64,000 bases of DNA from Stemphylium vesicarium (GCA_004380135.1 QXCR01000015.1:62001-126000); one strand, 5' to 3'; positions 44,465-55,610 are shown, counted from the stretch's first letter. The notes: generated by a model not told the origin, from the letters alone. Numbers and translations are program-made.

Positions 44465-45413
44465 ATGAACAGTTCCACCACAAACGCCGCCCAGGACGAA
44501 TTCAACGAGCTGATCCGCGACAAGGACCGCGAATCTCGACACCCGGAAGACCGCCACGACATCGACAGCGACGCATCTGAGCCCGAGTCGCCCGGAGCTG
44601 CCGCCGACTATCTTGAGAAAGTAGACACCGACGACGAACTCGACATACCCGCCGACATGCGTGCCAACTACTACATGCCCAACCTGCGGTCCGAAGCCAA
44701 CACGGGACCAAAAGGTGTTATTGCCGATGCCCAGGCCTTTGAGCAGGCCAAGAAGCAGGCCAGGCGCTTTACCTGGAAGAAGGGCGCTGCTACGGCCCCG
44801 CCCGCGCAGTACAGTGTCTCGGCGTACCATGATGACAAGGCTGCGTCGAGTGATGAGGATGGTGATGAGGGCTTCATGAGGCAGTGGCGCGAGAATAGGC
44901 TCAAGGAGCTGCAGAATGTGGGCGAGAGGATTCGCTCTCGTACCAATAGCCCGAGTCGAAGGGTTTATGGTGGTATGCCGCTTGTAGATGGCGAGGGCTA
45001 TCTTGATGCTGTCGATAAGACTGCTTCTGGTACCACTGTCGTCGTCTTCATCTATGCCGAAGAGGTTCGTACATCCAGTCCAACTCTCATCTTAACCCAC
45101 TAACAACAAGTAGTTCCAGCCCCACCGAGAAGTCGCAGTACACATGCAAGAGGTCGCCCGACGCAACGACACTGTCCGCTTCGTCAAGATGTCGGGCGAA
45201 GACGCAGAACTCGAGCGCGACGTTCTGCCCGCCGTCCTAGCATATAAGGGCGGCGACAAATTCGCTACCATTCTACCGCTTCTCAGCGAGTTGCCCGCAG
45301 ACTCTGAGCTCAGTGCCGTCAGCCTCGAGACCGCTCTCCGAAAGTAAGTTCCTCCACCCTAGCCACACATGCGAACAATATCTGACTGATTTACTAGAAA
45401 CCGTGTTCTTTGA
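44465..45413 (+). CDS. Phosducin-like protein (G-beta chaperone)
   Basis: Exons 44465-45064, 45114-45343 and 45398-45413 (introns 49 and 54 bases, phases 0 and 2) give 281 residues. The last exon codes only five residues, ending KNRVL; the frame otherwise stops at the donor (AAGTAA), so a gene finder would likely drop it. The N-terminal region is acidic and helical (DEFNELIRDKDRESRH), followed by FMRQWRENRLKELQN and a thioredoxin-like fold (TTVVVFIYAEEFQPHREVAV, DTVRFVKMSG, LPAVLAYKGG). Phosducin-like proteins work with the CCT chaperonin to fold G-beta and assemble it with G-gamma (Bdm-1 in Cryphonectria, PhnA in Aspergillus). Its likely client is encoded 2.35 kb upstream on the same strand. 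Confidence 0.9.
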
Positions 45414-46105
45414 AGCATCGAACAAGCATTGCTACTATAGCGAAACAACTACACCCCGTAACGACTGGCCCACCATACCCGCTCGTTACATCATCCATCA
45501 ACACCGCTGAAGTCGGTTGCGTCAGCGCCATCTAAGCGTCGCCTCTGACTCTTACCGTTTCAGAATCTGCCGACCCCGCTCTGATCCCGACTCATCTCAT
45601 CCCGACACACATACACGGGCCCCCCATTCTCCGACTCGCCCATTTGCGGCCATCAGTGCATTCGGCCCTTTTACCACCATGCATTAAAGCATACGTTACG
45701 ACATCACACAGCATCATCAGCGTTGTTCATCTATCTATCTTTTCTTTGTTGTTAAGCGAGTATCTTATAGACACGATTGCTTGGGCTTGTCGCATGACTA
45801 CTCCCCTGTACAAGCATGTCTGGCGTTGAGGATAGATTTGGATGTGTTTTTTTAACTCGGGTATGATGTCTACGTGCTTTCAAGAGAGCCGATGTTTTGG
45901 AAACGGTTAGGAGAATACCCCAATTATGCAGTTCGCTTTTGCGTCCTCTTTTGAGGAAATGAATGTTATATTTATTGTTACGTTCTGTTATTGTTCTTTA
46001 TTCATGTCTAGTCTTCTGCTGTGTTGTTCCATCATTATACTATCCTACCTCTCTATCATACATACTCATCTTGTCTTATTTCTCCTTCTCTCTCTACCCT
46101 CCCTC
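45414..46105. other. Convergent 3' region
   Basis: T-rich sequence between two converging genes. No gene or stable element seen. Confidence 0.5.
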
Positions 46106-48749
46106 TCAAACCAACACAACCACCTGATCCGCCCACCTCATCGAAACAACAACATACCTTCTCCACCGCCCCGCCACACCACTCACATCCCCCCTCTCCA
46201 CCTGCAACCCCGAAAACCTCAATCGGAGCTTCCACGCTCCAACACGCACCCAAGTCCCCCTCTCCTTCCCGGGAACCAGCACCAACCCAAGTAAACACCG
46301 CTGCACCGTGTGCCTGCCCGCAGACCTCACAATCTGGAACTCTGTCACTAGCGCCAGAACAGCGTGACTCGGCGGCGTCGTGTTCCTCCTTGCGCTTGCG
46401 AGATCATCGGGGTGGTATTCGAACAACGGACTACACTCCACCCTAGCGTCGTCGGCACAGTGCATCTCCCTCTTCAACCGCTGCACCTGCGCTGCGACAT
46501 CAGCGGCCCAGTCTACACTCGCAGCCAGCGTCTTCAGTGTGAGAGTAATGCGTAAGCCGCCGAACTCGGAGAAAGCTGATGAGCCAGGGAATGCGCCGAC
46601 AGCGTGCTTCGGACTGAACCGAAACGAAGGTTTGGTAGCCCAGAAAATCTCATCAAAAGAATACGCGACCGAGATTCCTTGTTGTACCCCGTTTCTCCTC
46701 ACCGCGGCCATGTCGTCGTCGTCAAATAGCAGACGTAAGTGGTGGAAGTCATATATCCCCGCTGCGAACCACGACCAGCTCGGTGCTTCAACCTTCTTCC
46801 CCTGCTGCTCCTGCGCACCACTCTTCTGCACGGCGACCGGGAACGGCGAGGAAAACGGCATAGGCCCCGGTGCGATGTTCTGTTGTGCGCGGATAAGATG
46901 TTCGGGCTTCTCGCCGACGTACCATAGGAGTTGCAGTGGGATACACTCGGCCCATAGACCGGCTAGGTACGTCATTTGGCTCAGGTGCTGGAATGCGCGG
47001 GCTACGCCTGCGAAAGCGATGCTGCGGTCGCTGGCGTAGGTTAGTTTGCGGGCGAGGTATTCGTTTATGAGGGTGAGATAATCTTTTGTGAAGGTTAGGG
47101 GGAGGAGGGTTGAGGGGGTGGTGTTGTTTTGTTGTTGTTGTTGTCGTTGGTGCTGTCCAACCATCCTCAGACTGGCGGGAAAATACCGCGATTTGGCCAG
47201 ATCTGCACTGAGATGTTTCTTGTGCTGATCGAGTTCCAGGCCGTGGGCGGAACCGATGGGGCCGAGGAGCTCGTCGCAGAAGAGTTGGCTGCATTGGAAC
47301 ATTAGGTTTTGGTGGCCGATTAATAGGGTGCGGGGGCTGAGGAGGTATTCTTGGAATGTCCTATCTACGTTAGAATGGAATTGGTAGTCTTCTATGAGTC
47401 AAGAGGGCAGAAGAAAGAGGGAAATGCTAAAGAAGCGGACTTACCAAGCTCGATCAAACAACGGCCATTTATCCTGCGTCAACCACCACGTCCCATCCTT
47501 CCTACTCGTCGCCACTCCTTCTTTCTGGCTGAGTTCAACGTAAACGCCCGGAAGGCTAGCCGTAGCCGGACGCAAAACACACGGATTCCAAACCCGCGGG
47601 TCTTCTCTCGACGGACCTTGTTGTTGGACGCCCAAAGCCCTTTCCCTCGAATTCACTGGGGGAAACAGTGAAGCAATATTACACACCGCATTCCCATATA
47701 CGATTGCCATCCTAGCAGCTTCGTGACCCCAGTCCACCGGGGAGTCCTGAATGATGCACAGCGAGTCTATCCAGAGGAAACGGTAGCCCAGCTCCCTTGT
47801 CACTCTGATGGCTTCGGTGAACGTCGACGAAGTTTCTAGCTCACGTATCGGAACTTCTTGTTTGAACTTGGAGAGGTTTTCTTGGAGGAGGCGTAGTTGC
47901 TGGACGTGGTTGGTGCCCCACATATGGCTTAGTGCTAGGTACTCAAAGGTTGCCATGTTCGCCATGTCGCAGCGCAACCGAACTTTCTCGGCGCTGATTT
48001 CTAGGACGCGAGTAGGCATTTCTGTGCGACTGACTGTGTTGTGCTGGAAGGAGTGGCAGTGCGTGTGGTGGTGGCGACATGCGTTGATCCAGTTCCTGGC
48101 CAGGTGGATGTTGTCGCGAGCAGCGACATGGGTTCGTTTTGCCGCTACGTGTTGGTGGAAAGGGTCATTCAATGCAGAGTCTAGGAGTAGCGATTAGCTT
48201 CTTAGTTATTGGTTGGACGTGAGATGAAAGAGCTCACTTACAAGATAGTTTGCGGAGTGGAAGAACGGCACATGTCTCCTTCTCATCTGCTTCACGTACC
48301 GCAGGGCGACTTCCCGCATACACCCAGATAATAACCTCATCTTCACTTGTCGCTATACCACGAACATACACATTCTCTCGGGGTTTACTCTCTGGACTTT
48401 TGCTAGGCCATCTCTCCAACGCAGAAAGGAGTAACGTGCAGAAATGGCACGCATTGTATGCCTGCGTTGTTAGATGCGAGACAGTGCATAGCAGTGTCGG
48501 CCTGCAGTCCTGATCCCGCGGTTTCTTCGAATATCGAAAGACGTCAATGAAGCTCCAAGAGGAGAAAAAGCGTTCGCAGTTGTCGCAAAGCTCGTGGAGT
48601 AAAACTGTGGAGTTATGATGATGATGAGTAGGTTGAGACTGAAGTTGGGGTTGAAGTCGAGGTTGAGGTTGTTGTTGTGGGGCTTGGACAGGAGCTACTG
48701 CCTTCTTGGCGGAAGAACTGGAAGAGAGGAAAGAGCGCAACGACGGCAT
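46106..48749 (-). CDS. HET-domain protein (intact)
   Basis: Exons 48749-48242, 48180-47445 and 47360-46106 (introns 61 and 84 bases, phases 1 and 2) give 832 residues. The HET core lies at about 248-430: EYLALSHMWG, RFLWIDSLCIIQDSPVDW, and PLFDRAWTFQEYLLSPR, the last completed only by splicing exon 2 to exon 3. Upstream is a Cys/His-containing segment (LLHELCDNCERFF, AYNACHFCTLLL). Downstream are APSWSWFAAGIYDF and an unassigned C-terminal domain. HET domains trigger growth arrest or cell death when hyphae of different genotype fuse; here no NACHT or repeat domain is attached. A second HET copy of the same architecture lies decayed 4.3 kb away on the same strand. Confidence 0.88.
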
Positions 48750-49326
48750 CGTAGCATGTGCTGAGAAATGAAAATCTGGAACCTGGTATGTATTTTTGCA
48801 ATTCGAAATGATAAAGGCATCTTATATCCCGGAATTGACGTGATCAACATAATAAGGTTGCATGCATCTAGGTGTTCGCGTTTCCCAAGCGAGCGCTTAC
48901 GGGGTGAATACCGAATCACAATGCTCAGCGCAACGCCATCTTACACCAGGTACTGAGCGCGTAACGAAACGTAAGTAGCAGAAGCATCTTTCTATCTTTG
49001 TAGTCGACCTCAAGTAGTAGTCGACTGTGTAACGTGTTCTGGGCCGTAAGAGCCCTCTCGAGGTCTTCGGGGCCATGCATCAATGCAACATTGCAAAATA
49101 GGTCTACCGAGAAATGCATGTAAATTTGATCAAAGAAAAACAAGACAGGAGCAGGATACAGGGAGTTGAAAAGTGAGCGGCGAGCGTTGAACGGAACAGA
49201 TCCACTAATGTGACGTGTTCCTGGTTAAGCTAGATAGGAAAGGCAGTTGATAGCAGGGTCCTTCATGCCAAACACAAACACAATGAAAACACCCTTTTCC
49301 AGCGCAGAACAGAAAAACACATAGAT
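48750..49326. other. Intergenic, HET upstream region
   Basis: 577 bases with 3' flank of the DUF6594 gene. No coding exon supported. Confidence 0.5.
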
Positions 49327-51364
49327 TCATTTGTCGAGTGTGCCACCGACATATACGACAAGCACCGCCGCGTACCTGACGTCGGGTTAGCAGGGATCGA
49401 TCCGAGAAACCCAAGAGGGGAAACAAACGCTGCACTCGCACCAAACACCTCCCCTTTAGTCGACGTGGTCGTGGACACCAATACGAGTGCAAAAGCCACA
49501 GTGAGCGCACAAATTGTGCCTAGCCTCGCCGCCTTGTCTTCGAGCTGGTCGAGGCCGACGATGGCACCGATGAGCAGCCCAGCAGCCAAAATGACACCTA
49601 TACCAGAAGCAATGCGCTCCGCCATGCCCTCGGAATAGAAATAAGTCTTGCCCAAATCCTGCATGGGCTGCTCGCCTCGCTTCTTCAGCCAGGAAGCGAA
49701 GACGTAGTCGATCAACCACGAGAGTTTGTCCATGCGTGTCGGAGGACCAATGGCCACGAGATCTTCTGTGCGTTTCCGCTGCGTGTAAAGATCTATGGCA
49801 AGGCCCTGTAGAGGCAACAATTGAGTGTGCACGCGCGAAGAATCACGTCCCCAGAACCATTGGCGGAGAGCTGTCAGACCGCGCGTGTTTGCGCCCGCGG
49901 ACCGGGCGAGCTCCATGTGCTGTATGAGCATACTTCCTACGAAGGGATGAGCATGGGCTTCTCATTCCTCTTCTTCTTCTTCTTTTTCTTTTTCTTTTCC
50001 TTCTCTCTCACCTTTTTCCTTCTAAGACCGTATAGAAGGATGCTGGGAGTCATGATTGAAGCATTGTCAAAGGATATACACTCACTGTAATTGGCCAGCA
50101 TCAGCTCAAGCCGGTTGAGGGCGTTTACGTGCTCGATGTTTTCTTGCCGCTGGCTTTTCGCCATCAAGCCCGCATCACGCAACGCATTGTGTCGTCGCGC
50201 GATCATCAATCGCAACGGACCAACAAGTTCTTGTGGAAATTCCCTGGATGGCATTGAGGAGTCGCGTGTAGGAGGACCGATCAAGTTTGTGAACTGTTCA
50301 AACCTTTTCGTTGCGCTACTCGTCCGTCGGTCCATTGAAGTAAAGAGGGATGCGTCTAGGAGTGTTGTTTGCTCTCTAGCATTGAAGAACGTCACGAGGA
50401 GGAAAACGTCTTTGTCGCCCTTCTCGTAGAGATTTGTCCTCCACCGTGCAAACATATGCACTGTTCGCTCAGTATGCTCCCCCTTCTTGGTACGACTCGC
50501 ATACTCCCACAAGAGCTTATTGAAGTCTGCTCCGACAATATATCGTCTGGCAGGACTGATATCTTGAATCCGAGGCCCGGCAATATTGATCTCCCAGCTC
50601 GCCGCTCTCGTGTATCTGGAAGAGTTGATACTTGAATCTAGCATCAGAATGGGCTGCTGAACTGTGGACTCCGGTGGGAAGACTAGGGAAAACGCTACTA
50701 TTTTGAGTCCTTCAGATTTTACTTCCCAAAACCCTCTCAGCGCAATGTAGGATTGGGATTTCAAGTTGCCTTGCGCATCACACTGCATCTTGTAGACAAG
50801 ATGCACCCATTTTTGCTCCTCTGTTGTCTCGGTGCTGATTCTTGCCTTCCCTTCAGATACTGTGCCGGGCCCGGCAAGGAAGTCTTGAAAGAGCTCTTCA
50901 GCAGCTTCTGCATTGTCCTTCGGCTTCGAGGCGGCGTTAGCCTGCGGTTTTCCTTTTCCTTTTCCTTTGATGCAACTTTGCAAGCGCAAAAGCTCCTCAT
51001 CCATTGCGTTCATGTCATCAATCTCGCGCTCGATGTTGAGCAGCTGGGCTTGTTGCTGCAGGAATGATGCGTATGCCATGCGGTCGAACTTTTTGAAGAT
51101 CGCAGAGTTTGCCCCACATGCCATGAAGCCGGCCACGCGAGGGTATCCAGGGGGATACTTCGGCGGAGAATTTGGCCAGCGACCATCATCGTGGCCTGCA
51201 GGATTTTCCTCATCGTTTGGTTTGACACTCCGAACCCTGGAGAACCACAACTCGTATCTCGGTCTAGCGCTAGACCTTGAAGGGCTACGTGGTTGCTCTG
51301 TTTGCATGCCTGTGAGGGTTGGGTTTGGAGGTGACTGAACCACTGTAGAAGATTTCTTTCTCAT
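49327..51364 (-). CDS. DUF6594-type membrane protein
   Basis: Exons 51364-50086, 49936-49429 and 49375-49327 (introns 149 and 53 bases, phases 1 and 2) give 611 residues. It matches, from memory, the DUF6594 pattern: an N-terminal block PPGYPRVAGFMACGANSAIFKKFDR (about 70-95) leading into a coiled helix, a second helix pair (NRLELMLANYRSMLIQHMEL), an RMDKLSWLIDYVFASWL segment, and three C-terminal membrane spans (ASGIGVILAAGLLIGAIVGL, LGTICALTVAFALVLV, YAAVLVVYVGG). Between the two halves is an insert of about 200 residues not usual for the family. The third exon codes the last span only. Function is unknown; the position between two HET genes suggests, without proving, a link to cell-fusion control. 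Donor of intron 2 is GTTTGT. Confidence 0.75.
49937..50085 (-). other. Purine-rich 149-base intron of the DUF6594 gene
   Basis: Starts GTGAGT and ends TCGTAG, and carries a GAA/AAG-rich tract on the coding strand. If retained, translation continues through a poly-lysine stretch and stops at the acceptor, giving a protein without the membrane spans. Confidence 0.55.
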
Positions 51365-51852
51365 CGAAGATTACGTTTGAGCTGGGTTTTCAACAGGTGA
51401 TGAAATCGTCAGAATAAATTAAGATATTATCACAATGTGGGTGAAGCTGACGACGGCGAAGACGGTGAGACGTTGCTTAGTTATAGAATCCTGCAAGGAT
51501 AGAAAATCTAGTCGGGACGGAGCTTTTCAGCTATGGCTATAGCGAACTCACAATTGGTTGACCCCAAATCAACGCATGAAAGCCATCGATATGAGCAGTA
51601 TGCGTTGTCGCTAAGTCGCTAGCTGAAAGGCAAAAAGACAGTGTTCGCATTGGTTCAGCCGGACGCATGACTGCAGCCCGCTGCACCTCCTGCACCTCCT
51701 GCATCGTCATAACAGAGTGCCCAGCTGAATCTAAAGCTCAATCAACGAGAGGGAATGTTTTCGTATCTGCACAATCAGTCGCTCATCTGCTGTCATGTTG
51801 TTATTGGTTCCCACCTATGCGCAGTCGAACCTGTCCAGTCTTGCTCATACCA
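51365..51852. other. Divergent region between DUF6594 gene and orphan gene
   Basis: Promoters of both neighbours. An upstream in-frame ATG at 51667 could extend the orphan gene by 62 codons. A small CTGCACCTC-type duplication is near 51680. Confidence 0.45.
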
Positions 51853-52636
51853 ATGTGTTTTAAGAACAAACGGCATCGCGCCCCCGATACTATTGGTTTT
51901 GTAAACATGTCGTCCCCACAGGCATTTCATCAAGGGCCCCTCTTCGCTGTGCTTGTCCATCAAAAACCCCGTACCCACGAGCTTCTGCGCAACCGTGATG
52001 CTAAAACGGCACTTGTCGAGGCATCCATGCCTATCGTTTACCATTATTCTCTAAAATCGGCAAACGCTCTACCGGGAAATATCGTAGCAAGCGGATCCCC
52101 TTCGTTCGGGCATCATGCCCTCAGGCGTGAGACCAGTGCGCCTTCCCAGGCATGTACCCCACCAATCAACGCAATCCGACTTCACCCAGAGAAAAACCAA
52201 AATTACGAACCGGAAGTCGAAGATGCAGCCTCAGGTCACCACCATCCCAAAAAATGTCTGAAAAAACTCCACTTATGGCCATTCGGCCGAAGGAAAAAAG
52301 CGCAAGCAGAAAGTAAAACCCCGTTGCGGCGATGGAAGCCGATATCTGGAAATTGCATGTGCTGACCATCTCTTAGGAGAACCTACTGAAAACGAGAGAA
52401 GAGAGCAAGAACTTGCTCAAAACTCCAATGGTGAACTAGGCCAGGAAGACGGCGTGGTTGATAGTATGCCGCCTTCGGCTGCGGGCGGAAACGACGGGGT
52501 TAGATCTATACCACGAATGACGACGGGGCTTTCGAGCAGCGATCAAACAGCTTCGTTATTTCGTACAATAGAGGGCAAACAGACATTGCCAAGTAGGTGG
52601 CATGGGGTAGTTGCAAAGCTAAGAGCGGTTGCATAG
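51853..52636 (+). CDS. Orphan basic protein
   Basis: Exons 51853-52312 and 52377-52636 (64-base intron, donor GTAAAA, branch GTGCTGACC, acceptor TCTTAG, phase 1) give 239 residues from the ATG at 51853, which opens MCFKNKRHRAP; an ATG at 51667 would give 301. The middle holds a basic cluster (KKCLKKLHLWPFGRRKKAQ) that could bind membranes or nucleic acid, and exon 2 is acidic and Ser/Gln-rich. No signal peptide, span or known domain. Unspliced, exon 1 stops at 52365 while exon 2 is open in another frame, so the intron is well supported by phase. Divergent from the DUF6594 gene. Confidence 0.5.
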
Positions 52637-53062
52637 TGAACGTTGTGACGCTTACGGTGGAGGGGTGCTATAACATGTTGGCTAACCTTAAGATTGTCTA
52701 GTGTAGTTAACAAGGCTTTTGCTATCTATTTCCAAAACTTATCCTACACAAAGAATCTCGCACAGCTGTCTAACTTAATATCTAGTAGAATATTCATCTT
52801 TGAATGAGAAACCTCTGCATCTTTAATTTACGTTTTGTCAAGACTTTAGCTAGGGATTAATTGACATTAGGATAAGAAGATTAGTAAGAAGTGACTAGTA
52901 GATTGTCGAGCTACCAAGCGCTAGGTTTTGTTTTGGGTCCCGCGAGCTGAGCCTGCAAAGTATTGCCGCGCCTCTTCTAATGTTGGTCGGTTCTCGGACA
53001 GCAATTGGCTATAGTGAACTTGCATGTTCACACCATTGCAAGTGAGTTCGTTTCCGTTGAAT
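52637..53062. other. AT-rich stretch
   Basis: Visibly AT-richer than the rest of the window and full of stops in all frames. May be a worn repeat or a RIP-affected relic beside the HET pseudogene. No terminal repeats found. Confidence 0.4.
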
Positions 53063-53442
53063 TCAGAGACATGCTAGTAAGCGGCCTAGGTAATCTCTGC
53101 GCATGAGCCCCCTTCTTACTGCGCACGCCAAGACAAGCGTGATAGGCTCCATCTTAACCCCCTCAAGGTGAAGAAAGGGAGAGAGCTCAAGCAATGAGCG
53201 TTTGCCCTGCTTTATTTCCTCATGCTCCAGTAGGATATTTCGAAAAACAAACCCGTCATCCAGCACACAGGTCTCAGACCCCAATTCTGGCGACAGTGAA
53301 ACGGGGCTACCATACATTTTCGGCCAATAGAACCCAGAGAACCAGGTTCCAACACGCTTTCAAGTCTCGGGTTCTGATCCAGCAACGAGGGCCAGCCCGT
53401 GGACTTCACATTTGCCACTCAAATCTATCACTTCTTGCAGAA

Positions 53443-53450
53443 GTAATAGC
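53443..53450 (+). repeat. Left target-site duplication of the MITE
   Basis: GTAATAGC, identical to 53579-53586 on the other side of the element. Confidence 0.88.
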
Positions 53451-53578
53451 CAGACTTGTCAATAATCAAGCCAACCAAGCCGATCTAACCGAATTTAGTA
53501 AAGACTTAACCTATGTGAGCTAGTGAGTTACTATATTAGGTTAGCCCGGCTTGATTGACTTGATTGTTGACAAGTCTG
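53451..53578. mobile_element. 128-base hAT-like MITE with 8-base target duplication
   Basis: Perfect direct repeats GTAATAGC flank the element at 53443-53450 and 53579-53586. Its ends are imperfect 40-base terminal inverted repeats, 53451-53490 and 53539-53578, starting CAGACTTGTCAA and differing at about six positions. The 48-base core has no coding capacity. An 8-base target duplication and short CAG-type ends point to the hAT superfamily; such a non-autonomous element needs a transposase from elsewhere. It sits inside the HET pseudogene, and the reading frame of the pseudogene resumes correctly when the element and one target copy are ignored. Confidence 0.88.
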
Positions 53579-53586
53579 GTAATAGC
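53579..53586 (+). repeat. Right target-site duplication of the MITE
   Basis: GTAATAGC, identical to 53443-53450. Confidence 0.88.
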
Positions 53587-55610
53587 AGAACCTGATCTGG
53601 ATGTTGAGTGGCGAGTATATCGTCGAACAAAACCCATGTCTGATTCCAGCCGAGGTCGTACGAGGGTTCGACTTGACTCTCTAAATCGCGATAGTAATAT
53701 CTGGCTTGCTCGCACATGCTATGCACGTGATGTAAGGAACCTTCTGGAAAGGTAGCGCCATGAAGTGTAATCCGCAACCCCGATAGGTTATAACTGGCAT
53801 AAGATGGATGCATATTGACAGGCCAATTGGGCCATTGGAACGATTCTAGGGTAGCTTAGGAAGTTTTTTGGGGCCGAGCGTTAGAAAAGAACGACTCTAC
53901 GCGCCGTCCTTCAATTGATCTGATGGAATAGTAAGCACCAGCCGAGTTATATCTAGGATAGGAGAACCACGACCACGAAGGTGTTAATTTAGCCCCCCAG
54001 TTCCAATAATTTTGGGGGACGGTATGTGGGGAAATGTCCCTCGGTCTCTTCTCTCACATGCCAGAGTAGGCCTTCGAGCAAGAATTCCGTCCAGATTCTC
54101 GCAAGATACGTCAAACCAGTAGTGGCAGAAAATGCTTGTGCCACGCCTGCAAAAGCCATGGTTCTGTCCGTTGGTACTGTTATGGCTCGCACCTTGTACT
54201 CACACACCAATTCTGACCATCTTATGAGCCATGCTAACGAATTTTCAGTGTGTGGCAATTCTTGCGGAGCTTTGGTTATGCTCTCAAAACGACGCATCAT
54301 TTTGCGCATCTTGAGCAAGGGTTTTCGAAGAACACTTTTAGATGATAGACGTTCATGATTTGGCAGCCATGTACCGGCCAGCTTGTCGCAAAACACCTCT
54401 TCACACTCCCACATGATGGTTTCGAGTCCGCAGAGTATTGTGCGTGGGCTTAAGTGATGCTCTTGAAAGGTCCAGGCTCTGTCGAACAAAGGCCACTCCC
54501 AGGACGAGAACCTTGAGTAGGTAGAAGAAGGAAATTCTGGCCTGACTAATGATGAAGGGATGATAGAGGGGCTTCCGTTCGCAGCAGTTCCACCATAGAT
54601 TTTGCAAGGGCTTAGTGGTCTTGGATCTTTCCGGACGTGAACAAGATCCCTTCCTGGTGGAAGTAAAAATGCTAGGCTGCAGAATGCGTTGCTATAGACT
54701 GTAGTCATCGCAGCAGCTTCAGTCTCCCAGTCTGATGGAGAATCCTGGATTATACACAGCGAATCGATCCATAAATATTTGAATCCAGTATGGCGCGTGA
54801 CTCTGACAGCTTCTTTGAAGAGATCCGGTAGTTCATTCCACGGATCGCAATTTCAAACTCTTTGACCCGCTCTTTTGTTAATCAAAGCTGGTGGTGATGT
54901 TCCCCCCATCGATGACTCAGCGCGATGTACTGGAATTCTGATATGGACCGAGTATCAGACCGCAATCTTGCACCACTTTCAGTCAACTCGAGAATCCTCG
55001 TTGGCCGTTCGCTGTCGTTTGTCGGCTGTGCATAGCGGTCAGAACAAGCTTTGTGGTTCAATCGACATGCATCGAGCCATGCTGCGATTCGGTCTAGGTT
55101 ACCTGTCGGATGACGTGGCACGCATCTTAAATCTCCTGGGTTGCAAAATATATCGATTGATCCTAAGTTGTTAGGTATTTGACACAACAAGTATGAACAT
55201 AACATACGAGGATCCTGTATAACATAGAATTTTTTTTGCAATCTTGAGAATACCTGGATACAGATATTGTTCTTGCTGTAAATATCTTCCGGAAGCAAGA
55301 GCATGAAGAAAGCTTCCAACTCAACGAATTCCTTGTCCTGATCAAGCACGTTGCTGAGTTCGGACAGCTTGTAAACTACCATACTGCAGAAATGACAAGA
55401 GTCTTGCGACTCCAGCAACTCCCGAACAGTGGCAAGATGAACGGCATCAAACAACTTATACCGGTCTAAATCCTGTAGGAGAGAATTCAAAGCCTTCCAG
55501 TTTTTGAAAAACTCCCGGCACCGATCACAAAGTTGATGCAACTGCACCAAATCCTCCGAATTCTACTCTTGTTCTGCAGTCGACCCAAGGAGTGGTGTCG
55601 TAGCAGACAT

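Larger units (their letters stand above)
53063..55610 (-). pseudogene. HET-domain pseudogene, paralog of the 46.1-48.7 kb gene
   Basis: Reads from a Met at 55610 to a TGA at 53065-53063 as a full-length relative of the intact HET gene: LHQLCDRCREFF, YIALSHRWG, FKYLWIDSLCIIQDSPSDW, PLFDRAWTFQEHHLSPR, then PSWSWFSYPRYNSAGAYY and YNLSGLRITL in the same order. Lesions: TAG at 55565-55563 (could instead be an intron acceptor), TGA at 54884-54882, a one-base frameshift near 54844, a frameshift in a G6 run at 53993-53998 (C6 on the plus strand), TAA at 53858-53856, TGA at 53362-53360, and a 128-base transposon at 53451-53578. Several stops fit C-to-T changes of CAG, CAA or CGA codons. Coding sequence resumes after every lesion, so decay is recent. 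Confidence 0.8.

Noticed and set aside
53063..53523. Short separate genes on both strands downstream of the MITE
   Set aside because: The minus-strand pieces line up with the C-terminal part of the HET paralog, so they belong to the pseudogene; the plus-strand frame runs into the MITE.
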